Position numbers and translations under genes: made by a program
The notes under the pieces: model-generated
Told to the model about the DNA's origin: nothing
The model's input: the letters and a program-made list of their open reading frames with translations, nothing else
Database searches by the model: none
Assembly: GCA_963711705.1 (NCBI GenBank)
Contig: CAVQFM010000012.1
Location: 186,001 to 250,000 of the forward strand
Direction of reading: 5' to 3'
Source: RYN-230 sp963711705
GTDB lineage: Bacteria; Actinomycetota; Actinomycetes; Streptosporangiales; Streptosporangiaceae
Length of the DNA stretch: 64,000 nucleotides
Part shown: piece by piece, positions 21,826 through 30,334 of the stretch
How positions within the stretch are numbered: the first letter of the stretch is position 1
Layout of the letters: the number at the start of each line of letters is the position of its first letter

Positions 21826-22428
21826 TCAGCCGGCCCGGTTGGCGCGCCGGTGGGCGAGCTCATCGGCCTGGCCCGGGAGTGCGCCCTCAGCCGGGCTGGC
21901 GGCCTGCTCAGCAGGCATCTCGGCCAGGGTCCCGTCGACTTCCTGCCAGATCCGGCCCAGCGCGATGCCGAACACGCCCTGCCCGCCCTGCAGCAGGTCC
22001 ACCACCTCGTCGGAGGAGGTGCACTCGTACACGCTGACGCCGTCGCTCATCAGCGTGACCTTGGCCAGGTCATCGGTACCGCGGCTGCGCAGGTGGGCCA
22101 CGGCCGCCCGGATCTGCTGGAGGGATATCCCGGTGTCCAGCAGGCGCTTGACCACCTTGAGCACGAGGATGTCGCGGAAGCTGTACAGCCGTTGCGAGCC
22201 AGATCCCTGGGCGGCCCGCACGCTCGGCTCGACCAGGCCGGTCCGGGCCCAGTAGTCGAGCTGGCGGTAGGTGATCCCGGCAGCGGTGCACGCGGTGGGC
22301 CCCCGGTAGCCGATCCCAGCCGGCCGGGCGGCCAGGTCGTCTTCGAACAGCAGCCCCTGCTCGCCAGCCTGCTGGGCTGCCGCGCCACGTGGGCCCGACA
22401 GCTCGCTGTTACCTCTGCTTACCGCCAC
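21826..22428 (-). CDS. MerR-family regulator, Rv1830/ResR-like
   Basis: 200-residue regulator with an N-terminal MerR winged HTH: GPTACTAAGITYRQLDYWAR, then GLVEPSVRAAQGSGSQRLYSFRDILVLKVVK, and the helix LLDTGISLQQIRAAVAHLR. The rest (about 105-200) is an effector or dimer domain with VSVYECTSSDEVVDLLQGGQGVF. Position between the bifunctional nuclease and gcvP is the same as Rv1830 in M. tuberculosis, a regulator linked to growth and division genes. The GTG at 22428 is preferred because GGAGG precedes it and the earlier part of the open frame has no family resemblance. No metal-binding Cys are seen, unlike metal-sensing MerR proteins. Confidence 0.85.
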   Translation of the reverse strand: MAVSRGNSELSGPRGAAAQQAGEQGLLFEDDLAARPAGIGYRGPTACTAAGITYRQLDYWARTGLVEPSVRAAQGSGSQRLYSFRDILVLKVVKRLLDTGISLQQIRAAVAHLRSRGTDDLAKVTLMSDGVSVYECTSSDEVVDLLQGGQGVFGIALGRIWQEVDGTLAEMPAEQAASPAEGALPGQADELAHRRANRAG

Positions 22429-22576
22429 AATGCCTCCACCCGGGAGCTGGCCACCCTGGGTACTCGTTCGCACGGTAGGCCGACAGCGCCGGGCGCGTCA
22501 ACGATCGGCCACGGCGCGTCGCCCGTCCGGAGGATGATCGGGGGTTCCGGGGGTCGTCCCCGCGGGCTAACACCGC

Positions 22577-23047
22577 TCAGGTCGCCCGGCCGAAGTCCTC
22601 GGGGGTAATCGTGTCCAGGAACTCGCGGAACTTCTCGACCTCGTCTTCCTGCTCGTCCGGGATGGCCACGCCCGCCTCGTCCAGGACCTCCTCGCTGGCA
22701 TAGATCTCGGCCCCGGTACGCAGCGCGAGGGCGATGGAATCCGACGGCCGGGCGCTGACCTCTTTCCCGTTGGAGAAGATCAGGTCGGCGAAGAAGATCC
22801 CGTCCCGCAGCGCGGTGATGTTCACCGTCTGCAGCTGCACCTCCATGGCCTCCAGCACATCCCGGAACAGGTCATGGGTGAGCGGGCGGGCGGGAACCAT
22901 TCCCTGCTGGGCGAACGCGATCGCGGTTGCCTCGACCGGCCCGATCCAGATCGGCAGGTACCTGTCCCCCTGCGTCTCCTTCAGCAGGACGATGGGCTGG
23001 TTCGTGGGCATCTCCACCCGGACGCCGACGACCTCCATCTTCCTCAC
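22577..23047 (-). CDS. Bifunctional nuclease family protein (DUF151)
   Basis: 156-residue protein of the BFN/DUF151 family, named for plant and archaeal members with RNase and DNase activity; the bacterial role is poorly known. The domain covers the whole chain: VEMPTNQPIVLLKE, LPIWIGPVEATAIA, LTHDLFRDVLEAM and the signature RPSDSIALALR. The C-terminus is acidic (DEQEDEVEKF). The GTG at 23047 with GGAG five bases upstream is preferred to the ATG three codons later. Same place as Rv1829 between the two MerR genes. Confidence 0.9.
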   Translation of the reverse strand: MRKMEVVGVRVEMPTNQPIVLLKETQGDRYLPIWIGPVEATAIAFAQQGMVPARPLTHDLFRDVLEAMEVQLQTVNITALRDGIFFADLIFSNGKEVSARPSDSIALALRTGAEIYASEEVLDEAGVAIPDEQEDEVEKFREFLDTITPEDFGRAT

Positions 23048-23170
23048 GGCGGCTCCGTCCTCACGTGCGCGTGGCTGTCTGGCCCAGGCGGGACCCTGCG
23101 GTGGGCACTCCCCTGCCAACGTACACCCGCGCTGGCCGGTGGTGCCGTGGCGGCCGGCCCACCGCGCCGG

Positions 23171-23938
23171 TCAGGCACCGGATCTGGCCGCGGCTGGGCC
23201 GGCGAACCCTGGGTCGCCGTAGTCCGCGGCCGGCGGGCTGGCTGGGGCGGGCGCGCTGGCCAGCGGGCCGGGCAGCGCGAACCCCGCGTCGGCCAGTGCG
23301 CTGCTCAGCAGCGCGGCGTGCAACTGCAGGGACAGCGCGGCGACTTCCCCGGCGGTCTGCCCGGCCCGGTCCCGCGACCCCGGGCTGCGCTGCCGCAGCG
23401 TGGGCGCGACGACCTGCCCGATGAGCGACGATTCCCGCTCCACCGCGGCCCGGACGGCCCGCAGGTGCCGGGCCTGCACCCCGTAGCGGCCCAGGGCGAC
23501 GATGATCAGGGCCGCGTCGAGGGCTTCCGGGCCATAGTGCCGGCCCGACGGCCGGACCAGGCCGAAATCCTCCAGTTCGGTCAGGTAACCGTCGTCGATC
23601 CCGGCCGCGTCGAGCAGTTCCCGCCTGCTCAGCGGGCGGCGCCCGGCCCGGTCCGGCGGCCTGTCCTCATCGTCGTCCCCGTCCGCGGCGGCGGCCAGCC
23701 GGTCCTTGATCACCCGGAGCGGCAGGTACTCGTCGCGCTGGGCGGTGAGGATGTACCTGAGCCGGGCCACGTCGGCCGGGCCGAACCGGCGGTAGTTGGA
23801 CGGTGACCGGGCCGGCTGGATCAGCCCCTCGGACTCCAGGAACCGGATCTTCGACACGCTGACATCGGGGAACTCGCCACGAAGCTGGGCCAGTACCTCG
23901 CCGATGCCGAAATTCGCACGGGCGGGCTGAGCGCTCAT
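23171..23938 (-). CDS. ftsR: MerR-family division regulator FtsR-like
   Basis: 255 residues with an N-terminal MerR HTH: FGIGEVLAQLRGEFPDVSVS, IRFLESEGLIQPARSPSNYR and YRRFGPADVARLRYILTAQ. This matches Rv1828 and Corynebacterium FtsR, which activates ftsZ in corynebacteria. The central segment binds no obvious ligand; the C-terminal 80 residues are Ala/Pro-rich and probably disordered. The start ATG overlaps the garA stop as ATGA, so it is coupled to garA, as in mycobacteria. Targets here are inferred only. Confidence 0.88.
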   Translation of the reverse strand: MSAQPARANFGIGEVLAQLRGEFPDVSVSKIRFLESEGLIQPARSPSNYRRFGPADVARLRYILTAQRDEYLPLRVIKDRLAAAADGDDDEDRPPDRAGRRPLSRRELLDAAGIDDGYLTELEDFGLVRPSGRHYGPEALDAALIIVALGRYGVQARHLRAVRAAVERESSLIGQVVAPTLRQRSPGSRDRAGQTAGEVAALSLQLHAALLSSALADAGFALPGPLASAPAPASPPAADYGDPGFAGPAAARSGA

Positions 23939-24480
23939 GCCCCGACCTGCGCGCCTCCGCCACCACGCTCAACCTGGGGCCGCCGCCCGGTGAGGAAGAC
24001 CAGCCGGAATTTGCCGATCTGCACCTCGTCCCCGCCGATCAGCGCGGCCTCTTCGATCCGCTCCTGGTTGACGTAGGTGCCGTTCAGGCTGCCGACATCG
24101 CGCACGGTGAACCGGTCGCCGTGCCGGTAGAACTCCGCGTGCCGGCGGGAGACGGTCACGTCGTCGAGGAAAATGTCGCTGTCCCGGTGCTGGCCGGCCG
24201 TGGTGATGTCGCTGTCCAGCAGGAACCGGCTGCCCGCGTTCGGCCCGCGCTTGACCACCAGCAGGGCGGTGCCGGCCGGGAGGGATTCGACCGAGGCCGG
24301 ATCGGCGAACGGCTCATCGCTGGGCTCGGCCTCACCGATGTCCCCGGGCAGCGAGATGATCGACGTGGTCTCGCTCGGCCGGTCCGCACCCGGCCGCGCC
24401 ACCATGGTCCCGCAGTGCAGGCAGAAGCGCGCGTCGTCAGGGTTGGCCTGACCGCATCGTGTGCAGTAGATGCTCGGCAT
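23935..24480 (-). CDS. garA: FHA-domain signalling protein GarA with N-terminal zinc ribbon
   Basis: Phospho-threonine-regulated FHA protein. In mycobacteria GarA, controlled by PknB/PknG, inhibits 2-oxoglutarate dehydrogenase and activates glutamate dehydrogenase. The 181-residue protein has three parts. Residues 6-23 are a zinc ribbon (C6, C9, C20, C23), absent from mycobacterial GarA. The phospho-switch is SETTSI with Thr38 and Thr39, matching the ETTS site of GarA. The FHA domain (about 70-165) has DSDIFLDDVTVSRRHAEF and DVGSLNGTYVN, including the phospho-peptide-binding Arg, Ser and Asn. The ATG at 24480 follows GGAGAGG. First gene of the garA-ftsR pair. Confidence 0.92.
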   Translation of the reverse strand: MPSIYCTRCGQANPDDARFCLHCGTMVARPGADRPSETTSIISLPGDIGEAEPSDEPFADPASVESLPAGTALLVVKRGPNAGSRFLLDSDITTAGQHRDSDIFLDDVTVSRRHAEFYRHGDRFTVRDVGSLNGTYVNQERIEEAALIGGDEVQIGKFRLVFLTGRRPQVERGGGGAQVGA

Positions 24481-24839
24481 GTCGTGGCCCAGCCTCTCCT
24501 CTGCTGGCCATGGGCTGAGGGCGGGCACCACGTCAGACGGGGCCCCGCCCCCGGGCGCAGACGATCTGTGCACGGATGACGCGTGCTCGGATGACGCCCA
24601 CGCTACCCGCGCCGCACCCGGCCGGTCCATGCGCCACGCGCGTCGCCCCGCCGGGGTGAACCGGGCCCGCCAGCCGCGGCGCCGGCCCTGACCAGGGGCG
24701 GAGTCGCCGCCCCGGCCGCTATCGCGCCGCCGCCACATCCTGGCCGCACCTCCGCCGCATGCCCGTTCCCGGGGTGGATTCTCTCACGGGGGGCGCTGCC
24801 CCCGCTGGACACTGAGCAGGCCAGCATAGCGGCCGCAGC
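24481..24839. other. Intergenic region upstream of garA
   Basis: A 359-nt gap on the minus strand between the manBC-like gene and garA. It holds a compact GC hairpin close to the manBC stop (listed separately) and the garA ribosome-binding site GAGGAGAGG. The garA promoter must lie here, but I see no convincing -10/-35 pair. The open frames crossing it are Arg/Pro-rich and have no family resemblance, so I call no gene. Confidence 0.6.
24789..24803 (-). terminator. GC hairpin after manBC, weak terminator candidate
   Basis: A perfect 6-bp stem GGGGGC/GCCCCC with a 3-nt loop, about 37 nt past the manBC stop. No T-tract follows, as is usual in actinomycetes, so termination is a guess. Confidence 0.35.
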
Positions 24840-27338
24840 CTAGCTCCCGGACCGTTCGGCCACGGCCGCCCATTCATCCAGCAGCGCCTGCGCGGTGTCG
24901 GCGTCAGCGCCCTCGGCCCACAAATGGGTTACCGCGTCGGCCGGGTCGGGCAGCACCAGCACCCAGCCGCCGTCCGGTTCCTCGATCCGCACCCCGTCGG
25001 TGGTGTCCACGGTCCGCTCGCCGGCCGCCTCGACCACGGTGCGCATCACGCTCCCCTTGGCCGCCCACGGCGTGGGCATCGAGCGCTTCAGCAGGTGCGC
25101 GGCGGGAATCCGGGCGTCGATCTGGCTGAGCGTCAGCCGGGCCCGGGCCACCAGGCCGAGCAGCCGGGCGAAGGCGGCGATGCCGTCCAGGGTGCGGCTG
25201 AACTCCGGGACCACGAACCCGCCCCGGCCGTCGCCCCCGAAAATCACATCATCCCCGGCCGTCGCCTCGGTGAGCCCGTGCAGCGAGGTGGGCGTCCAGT
25301 CCACCTGCACGCCGTGGAACCGGCACACCTGCTCGGCCACCCGGGTGGTGGTCACCGGCAGCGCCACCCGGCCGGACCGGCGTTCCGCCGCGATCAGGTC
25401 GAGGGCCACCAGCAGCGCCCGGTCGTCGCTGATCATCGCGCCCTTGTCGTCGACCAGCATGATCCGCTCCCCCACCTGGTCGAAGCGGATCCCGAAGGCG
25501 GCCCGGGACGAGGCGACCAGCTCGGACAGCCGCTGCATGCCCGCCCGGACCTGGGCCAGGCTCTGCGTGGGCGTGGCCTCGTCCAGCCGGTTGTTCACGG
25601 TGAGCGCGTCCACCCCCAGCCGGCCCAGCAGGCTGGGCAGCACCAGCGACACCGTGCCACCCGCGCAGTCCACCACGACCTTCAGCCCGGCCTCCCGCAC
25701 GCCGGTCGTATCCACGCTGCGCACCAGTTCCTGGGTGTAGGACTCCACGACCCGGGACGGGTAGGTGAGCTCGGCGATCTCACCGGGGAAGGCACGCCGG
25801 TACTCCTGCCGGGAGAACACCCGCTCCAGCTTCCGCGCGGCGGCCTGGGACAGCTCGGCACCGCGCTCGTCCAGGAACACGAGGTCGATCGACTGCGGGT
25901 CGCCCGACGTGGTGCGCAGCGCGATGCCGCCGCTGCACAGGCTGCGCGCGGTCTGGAACCGGGCCACCGGAAGCGGCTGGGCTTCCAGGTCCACCACGTT
26001 GATCGCGCTGGCATTCAGCGCGCACTGCACGGCGCGCTTGAAGGCCCGGGCGGCGCGGGACACGTCCCGGGACGTGCTGACCATCGAGCCCTTCTTCAGC
26101 GTGGTCGCGTAGGCGCTGCACAGCCGGACGCACAGCTCCGGCGTGATCTCCACGTTGACCAGGCCAGACACCCCGCGCTGGCCGAACAGCGTGCGCTGCC
26201 CCCGGGATTCCCAGATCACGCTGGTGTTCACCACCGCGCCGGCCTCGATGGTCTTGAACGGGTAGACCTTGACCCCGGCGGACAGGTACGCCTCGGGCTC
26301 GATCACGCATTCGTCCCCGACTACCGCGCCTTCCTCGATCCGCGCGGACGGCATCACGTCGGTGTTCTTGCCGATCACGGAGCCGCGCAGGGTGACCCCC
26401 TGGCCCACGTACACGTTGTTGTGCACCACCGCGCGGTGCAGGAACGCGCCCTCCTTGACCACCACATTGCTGCCCAGCACGGTGAATTCCCGCAGCTGCG
26501 CGCCTGCTTCCACCTTGGCGTAGTCGCCGATGCACAGCGGGCCGGTCAGCAGCGCGTCCGGGTCGACCTCCGCGCCCTCGGCCACCCATACCCCGGGCGA
26601 CACCTCGAAGCCGTCGATCTCCGTGTCCACCCGGCGGGACAGCACGTCGGCCTGGGCCTTCAGGTAGCTCTCGTGAGTGCCGACGTCTTCCCAGTAGCCG
26701 TCGGCGATCCAGCCGTACAGCGGCGCACCGCGCTTGAGCAGCGCCGGGAACACGTCAGCGGACCAGTCCACCGGCTCCCCGGCCGGCACTTCGGCGAGTA
26801 TCTCCGGCTCCATCACGTAGATCCCGGTATTCACCGTGTCCGAGAACACCTGGCCCCAGGTGGGCTTCTCCAGGAAGCGCTGGATCCGGCCGTCCTCGTC
26901 CACGATGATGATGCCGAACTCCAGCGGGTTGGGTACCCGGGTGAGGCCGACGGTGACCAGGGCGCCGGTCTGCCGGTGCGCGCGGACCATCGCGGACAGG
27001 TCGATATCGGTCAGCGCGTCGCCGGAGATGACCAGGAAGGGCTCGTCGTGCAGCGCGTCCCCGGCGTTCTGCACGCTGCCCGCGGTGCCGAGCGGCATCT
27101 CCTCGGTGGCGTACTGCAGGTGCATGCCGACGTCCTCGCCGTCGCCGAAGTAGTTGCGCACCAGCGAGGCGAGGAACTGCACGGTGACCACGGTCTCCTC
27201 GAAGCCGTGCCGCTTGAGCAGCCGGAGCACGTGCTCCATGATCGGCTTGTTGCACACCGGGAGCAGCGGCTTGGGCTGGTTGGCGGTCATCGGGCGCAGC
27301 CGGGTGCCCTCGCCGCCGGCCATCACGACAGCCTTCAC
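24840..27338 (-). CDS. Mannose-1-phosphate guanylyltransferase / phosphomannomutase-like fusion
   Basis: 832-residue protein with three parts. Residues 1-230 are a nucleotidyltransferase (AVVMAGGEGTRLRPMT, EKPTWGQVF) that would form GDP-mannose from mannose 1-phosphate. Residues 255-345 are left-handed beta-helix repeats (GKNTDVMPSARIEEGAVVG). Residues 370-832 resemble phosphomannomutase, but the phosphoserine loop TASHNP is replaced by RTTSGDP around S478, so mutase activity is doubtful. Actinomycetes have such fusions next to a CDP-alcohol phosphotransferase, as here. The likely role is supply of activated mannose for phosphatidylinositol mannosides or glycans. The GTG at 27338 is chosen because AAGGAG lies 11 nt upstream; an ATG about 17 codons earlier (MGEGTDE) is possible. 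Confidence 0.85.
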   Translation of the reverse strand: MKAVVMAGGEGTRLRPMTANQPKPLLPVCNKPIMEHVLRLLKRHGFEETVVTVQFLASLVRNYFGDGEDVGMHLQYATEEMPLGTAGSVQNAGDALHDEPFLVISGDALTDIDLSAMVRAHRQTGALVTVGLTRVPNPLEFGIIIVDEDGRIQRFLEKPTWGQVFSDTVNTGIYVMEPEILAEVPAGEPVDWSADVFPALLKRGAPLYGWIADGYWEDVGTHESYLKAQADVLSRRVDTEIDGFEVSPGVWVAEGAEVDPDALLTGPLCIGDYAKVEAGAQLREFTVLGSNVVVKEGAFLHRAVVHNNVYVGQGVTLRGSVIGKNTDVMPSARIEEGAVVGDECVIEPEAYLSAGVKVYPFKTIEAGAVVNTSVIWESRGQRTLFGQRGVSGLVNVEITPELCVRLCSAYATTLKKGSMVSTSRDVSRAARAFKRAVQCALNASAINVVDLEAQPLPVARFQTARSLCSGGIALRTTSGDPQSIDLVFLDERGAELSQAAARKLERVFSRQEYRRAFPGEIAELTYPSRVVESYTQELVRSVDTTGVREAGLKVVVDCAGGTVSLVLPSLLGRLGVDALTVNNRLDEATPTQSLAQVRAGMQRLSELVASSRAAFGIRFDQVGERIMLVDDKGAMISDDRALLVALDLIAAERRSGRVALPVTTTRVAEQVCRFHGVQVDWTPTSLHGLTEATAGDDVIFGGDGRGGFVVPEFSRTLDGIAAFARLLGLVARARLTLSQIDARIPAAHLLKRSMPTPWAAKGSVMRTVVEAAGERTVDTTDGVRIEEPDGGWVLVLPDPADAVTHLWAEGADADTAQALLDEWAAVAERSGS

Positions 27339-27427
27339 CGGTGACGGGTCTCCTTCTGGTTCATCCGTCCCCTCTCCCATCCTCGCCGATTCCACGCCGG
27401 CCCGCGCGTCGCCACCGGGTGCCTTCA

Positions 27428-28135
27428 TCACGACCGCGGGCAGGCCGGCCCGCCGGCCGGGCGCGCGGTGAGCTGCCTGGTCTGGGCCAGGTACAGCCCG
27501 GCCGCCCACCAGTACAGGGCGGTGCCCCAGATGCCGAAGGCCCAGCCGGCCACCCGGGCCACGGTCGCCGCGGGCCCGGCGTACGCACCGAGCAGCAGCA
27601 GCGGGAACGCGTACAGCAGGCACAGGGTCGCGGCCTTGCCGACGAAGCTGACCTGCAGCGGCTCGTAGCCGTGATAGCGCAGCCAGAGCAGGGCCACCCC
27701 GAGCACCAGTTCCCTGGCGACCAGCAGGCCGACCAGCCACCACGGGATGATGCCCCGGATGGCCAGCGCGATCAGCGTGGCCGCGATGTACAGCCGGTCC
27801 GCGGCCGGGTCGAGCACCTGCCCGAGCCGGCTCTCCTGGTGGAAAGCGCGGGCGATCTTCCCGTCCAGCCAGTCGGAGGCGGCCGACAGCCCCAGCAGGA
27901 GCACCGCCCAGCCGTTGGCGTGCAGGCCCAGCACCAGCCACAGGAACACCGGGATGCCCGCCAGCCGGGCCAGGCTGAGCACGTTGGGCACCGTCCACAG
28001 CCGGTCGGGCAGGGCGGCCTCGCCGGGCGGCGCCAGCTGGCCGGGCGGCCGCGGCGGGCCGCCCGTCTGCTGCGCCGCGTCGCGCGCGCTGCTGCCTGCG
28101 TCCACGGTGCGGGCCCCCTCGCTCGCGGTACACAC
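27428..28135 (-). CDS. CDP-alcohol phosphatidyltransferase family protein
   Basis: Integral membrane enzyme that joins a CDP-linked lipid to an alcohol. The family motif DGx2ARx8Gx3Dx3D is complete: SDWLDGKIAR, then RLGQVLDPAADRL. About six transmembrane helices follow from residue 50 on. Which alcohol (glycerol phosphate, phosphatidylglycerol, inositol phosphate) cannot be told. The N-terminal 40 residues are Ala/Pro/Gly-rich and cytosolic. The GTG at 28135 is a best guess; a second GTG ten codons later is as good. It lies 89 nt upstream of the GDP-mannose gene on the same strand, a pairing kept in actinomycetes, so a role in mannosylated phospholipid supply is plausible. Confidence 0.85.
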   Translation of the reverse strand: MCTASEGARTVDAGSSARDAAQQTGGPPRPPGQLAPPGEAALPDRLWTVPNVLSLARLAGIPVFLWLVLGLHANGWAVLLLGLSAASDWLDGKIARAFHQESRLGQVLDPAADRLYIAATLIALAIRGIIPWWLVGLLVARELVLGVALLWLRYHGYEPLQVSFVGKAATLCLLYAFPLLLLGAYAGPAATVARVAGWAFGIWGTALYWWAAGLYLAQTRQLTARPAGGPACPRS

Positions 28136-28184
28136 ACCCGCCGCCGACCCTACCTGGGCTGGCTGGCGGCCAGCTGGACCGGGT

Positions 28185-29419
28185 TCAGCCCGGACCGCCG
28201 CTCGCCAGCCGGGCGGCCTGGGTGGTGAGGTAGTCGCGCTCCCGGAGGTTGGTGGCCCGGGCGGCCGCGGCGCCGAACTCAGCCTGGGCCGCGTCCTGGT
28301 CGCCCGCCAGTTCCAGCAGGTGGGCCCGGACCGCGTGGAAACGATGGTGCTCACCAAGCTGCCCGGCCACCCCGTCGAGGACGTCCAGGCCGGCCTGCGG
28401 GCCCTGGGCCATGGCCGCGGCCACGGCCCGGTTCAGCGTCACCATCGGGTTGCCGGTCAGCCGCTCCAGCGCCTGGTACAGGGACAGGATCTCGCCCCAG
28501 TTGGTACTGGTGTGGCCGGCCGCCTGGTCGTGCACGGCGGCGATGGCCGCCTGCAGCTGGTACTCGCCGGGCTGGCCGCGGCGCAGCGCCCCGGTGATCA
28601 GCGCCACCCCCTCCGCGATCAGCGCCCGGTCCCAGCGGCCACGGTCCTGCTCGGCCAGGGGAATCAGCTCGCCGTGCGGCCCGGTCCGGGCCGGCCGCGC
28701 GTCGGTGAGCAGCATCAGCGCGAGCAGGCCGGCCACCTCGGGGCGGTCGGGCAGGCTGGACCGCAGCCCACGGGCCAGCCGGATGGCCTCGCCGGACAGG
28801 TCGGCGCGGGCCAGGTCGGGGCCGCTGCTGCTCGCGTAACCCTCGTTGAACAGCAGGTAGAGCACGTGCAGCACGGAACGCAGCCGGCCCGCCTGCTGGC
28901 CCGGCGGTGGCAGCCGGAACGGCTCGCCGGACGCCTTCACCGTGGCCTTGGCCCGGCTGATCCGCTGAGCCATGGTCGTCTCCGGGACCAGGAACGCGGT
29001 GGCGATCTCCCGGGTGGTCAGCCCGCCGACCGCGCGCAGCGTCAGCGGGATGGCCGATCCCGGGGCCAGCGACGGGTGACAGCACATGAACATGACGATG
29101 AGCGTGTCGTCCTGGCCGGTGTCCTCCCCGCCCGGCTGCGGGCCGGCCGCGGGCCGCGACCACGACGCGGCCAGCAGCTCGCGGCGGCGGCGCGCGTCGT
29201 CGCTGCGGTAAGCGTCGGTCAGCCGGCGGCTGGCCACCCGGATCAGCCAGCCGAGCGGGTTGGCCGGCCCTGCCCGGGCCAGGTGGTGGCCGCGGCCAGC
29301 AGCGCTTCCTGCACCGCGTCCTCGGCGTCGGCGAAATCCCCATAGCGGCGGGCCACCGCGCCGAGGACCCGCGGCGCGAGCTCGCGCAGCAGGTCCTCGG
29401 TGCTGGCGGCGCCGGTCAC
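28185..29419 (-). CDS. ECF sigma factor, ECF42 type with C-terminal extension, frameshifted
   Basis: Extracytoplasmic-function sigma factor with a long helical C-terminal domain (about 180-410), typical of the ECF42 group. Sigma region 2 is GDFADAEDAVQEALLAA; region 4 is LTTREIATAFLVPETTMAQRISRAK; then CxHPSLAP-type sequence and repeats such as LYQALERLTGNPMVTLNRAVA. The GTG at 29419 overlaps the stop of the YCII gene as GTGA. The frame breaks at about 29265: one base is missing between WPGQ and PANPLGWLIRVASRRL, and adding one restores a protein of about 411 residues. Regulation of ECF42 factors is thought to use the C-terminal domain and a DGPF/YCII partner, present here as the upstream gene. 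No anti-sigma gene is adjacent. Confidence 0.85.
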
Positions 29420-29817
29420 ACCTCGGGATCCGGGGCGCTGAGCACCTGGCGGACCTCGATCGGCTGGCGGATCGGCACGCCGCCCGGCCCGGGCGCCGCC
29501 GACGCCCGGGCGGCGATCTCGATGGCCCGGGCGGCCGAATCCACGTCGACCAGCCGGTAGCCGGCCAGCAGCTCCTTGGACTCGGGGTACGGCCCGTCGG
29601 TGATCACCGGGGCGCTGGCCCCGTCGGAGACCACGAACCTGGCCTCGTCCGGCCCGGCCAGCCCCTGGGCGTCCACCAGCTCACCGAGCCCGGCCAGTTC
29701 GGTGTTCAGGGCCTGCTGGAACTCGATGTGCGCCTGGACGTCCGCGGGCGACCACTCGGTCATCGGCGGGCAGCCCGATTCCGCCGGCCCGTAGTTCTGC
29801 AGCAGCATGAATCGCAT
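29416..29817 (-). CDS. YCII/DGPF-domain protein, ECF42 partner
   Basis: 133-residue protein of the YCII-related (DGPF) family: MRFMLLQNYGPAE, WSPADVQAHIEFQQALN, and VITDGPYPESKELLAGYRLVDV containing the DGP signature. Biochemical role unknown; the genes sit next to ECF42 sigma factors in many bacteria. The ATG at 29817 follows GGAAGG at good spacing, while the longer open frame upstream is not family-like. Its TGA overlaps the sigma-factor GTG, so the two are coupled. The protein is presumably a target or a co-regulator of the sigma factor. Confidence 0.88.
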   Translation of the reverse strand: MRFMLLQNYGPAESGCPPMTEWSPADVQAHIEFQQALNTELAGLGELVDAQGLAGPDEARFVVSDGASAPVITDGPYPESKELLAGYRLVDVDSAARAIEIAARASAAPGPGGVPIRQPIEVRQVLSAPDPEV

Positions 29818-29965
29818 TGCTTCATCCTTCCGCTCCGGCCGGGCCACCGCAGCCCGGGCTGCCTGCGTATCGGATCTGCGGCCGGAATCTCGACGCGTGA
29901 GGCCGGTGAGATCGGGTAGTGGTCGCCCAACCGCATACGTCCGACAGCAATTGAGGAGCACAAAC

Positions 29966-30253
29966 ATGCTCACACTGACCGACAGTGCCGTGACGGCCAT
30001 CCGTAACCTGACCTCACAGCCGGAACTGCCGGAGGACACCGGCCTGCGCATCATGTCGCAGTCCGATGGTGGCCCGACGTTCCAGGTCACGCTCGCGGAG
30101 ACCCCGGTAGCTGGCGACCAGGTGATCGAGACCGAGGGTGCCCGGGTCTTCCTGGAGCCGGGGGCAGCGGTGGCGCTGGATGACAAGTCCCTCGACGCCC
30201 AGGTCGATGCGGAAGGCACTGTCGCCTTCACCCTGGCCGAGCAGGCGGTCTAG
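29966..30253 (+). CDS. HesB/IscA-fold-like small protein without cysteines
   Basis: 95 residues, starting MLTLTDSAVTAIRNLT after a clear GAGGAG. The start, the alternating beta pattern (LRIMSQSDGG, ARVFLEPGAAVALDD, LDAQVDAEG) and the length resemble A-type iron-sulfur carriers and the many short actinobacterial proteins annotated as HesB-like. It has no Cys at all, so it cannot bind a cluster in the usual way. Function unknown. It stands alone, divergent from the YCII-sigma operon and convergent with the Rv1733c-like gene. Confidence 0.7.
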   Translation: MLTLTDSAVTAIRNLTSQPELPEDTGLRIMSQSDGGPTFQVTLAETPVAGDQVIETEGARVFLEPGAAVALDDKSLDAQVDAEGTVAFTLAEQAV

Positions 30254-30334
30254 GCCAGCCGCCGGGTAGCCCCGGCCGCTGCCCCGGTGGGCCCCCGGGC
30301 CCGCCGGGCGTCAGCCTGCCCGCCGGGACACGTC

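Noticed and set aside
27339..28133. An N-terminal extension of the GDP-mannose gene up to 28133
   Set aside because: The extension is Arg/Gly-rich, overlaps the CDP-alcohol phosphatidyltransferase in another frame, and lies before a good ribosome-binding site for the start at 27338.
30254..30334. A terminator hairpin between the HesB-like and Rv1733c-like genes
   Set aside because: Several GC-rich self-complementary pieces exist, but none forms a long perfect stem distinct from background base composition.
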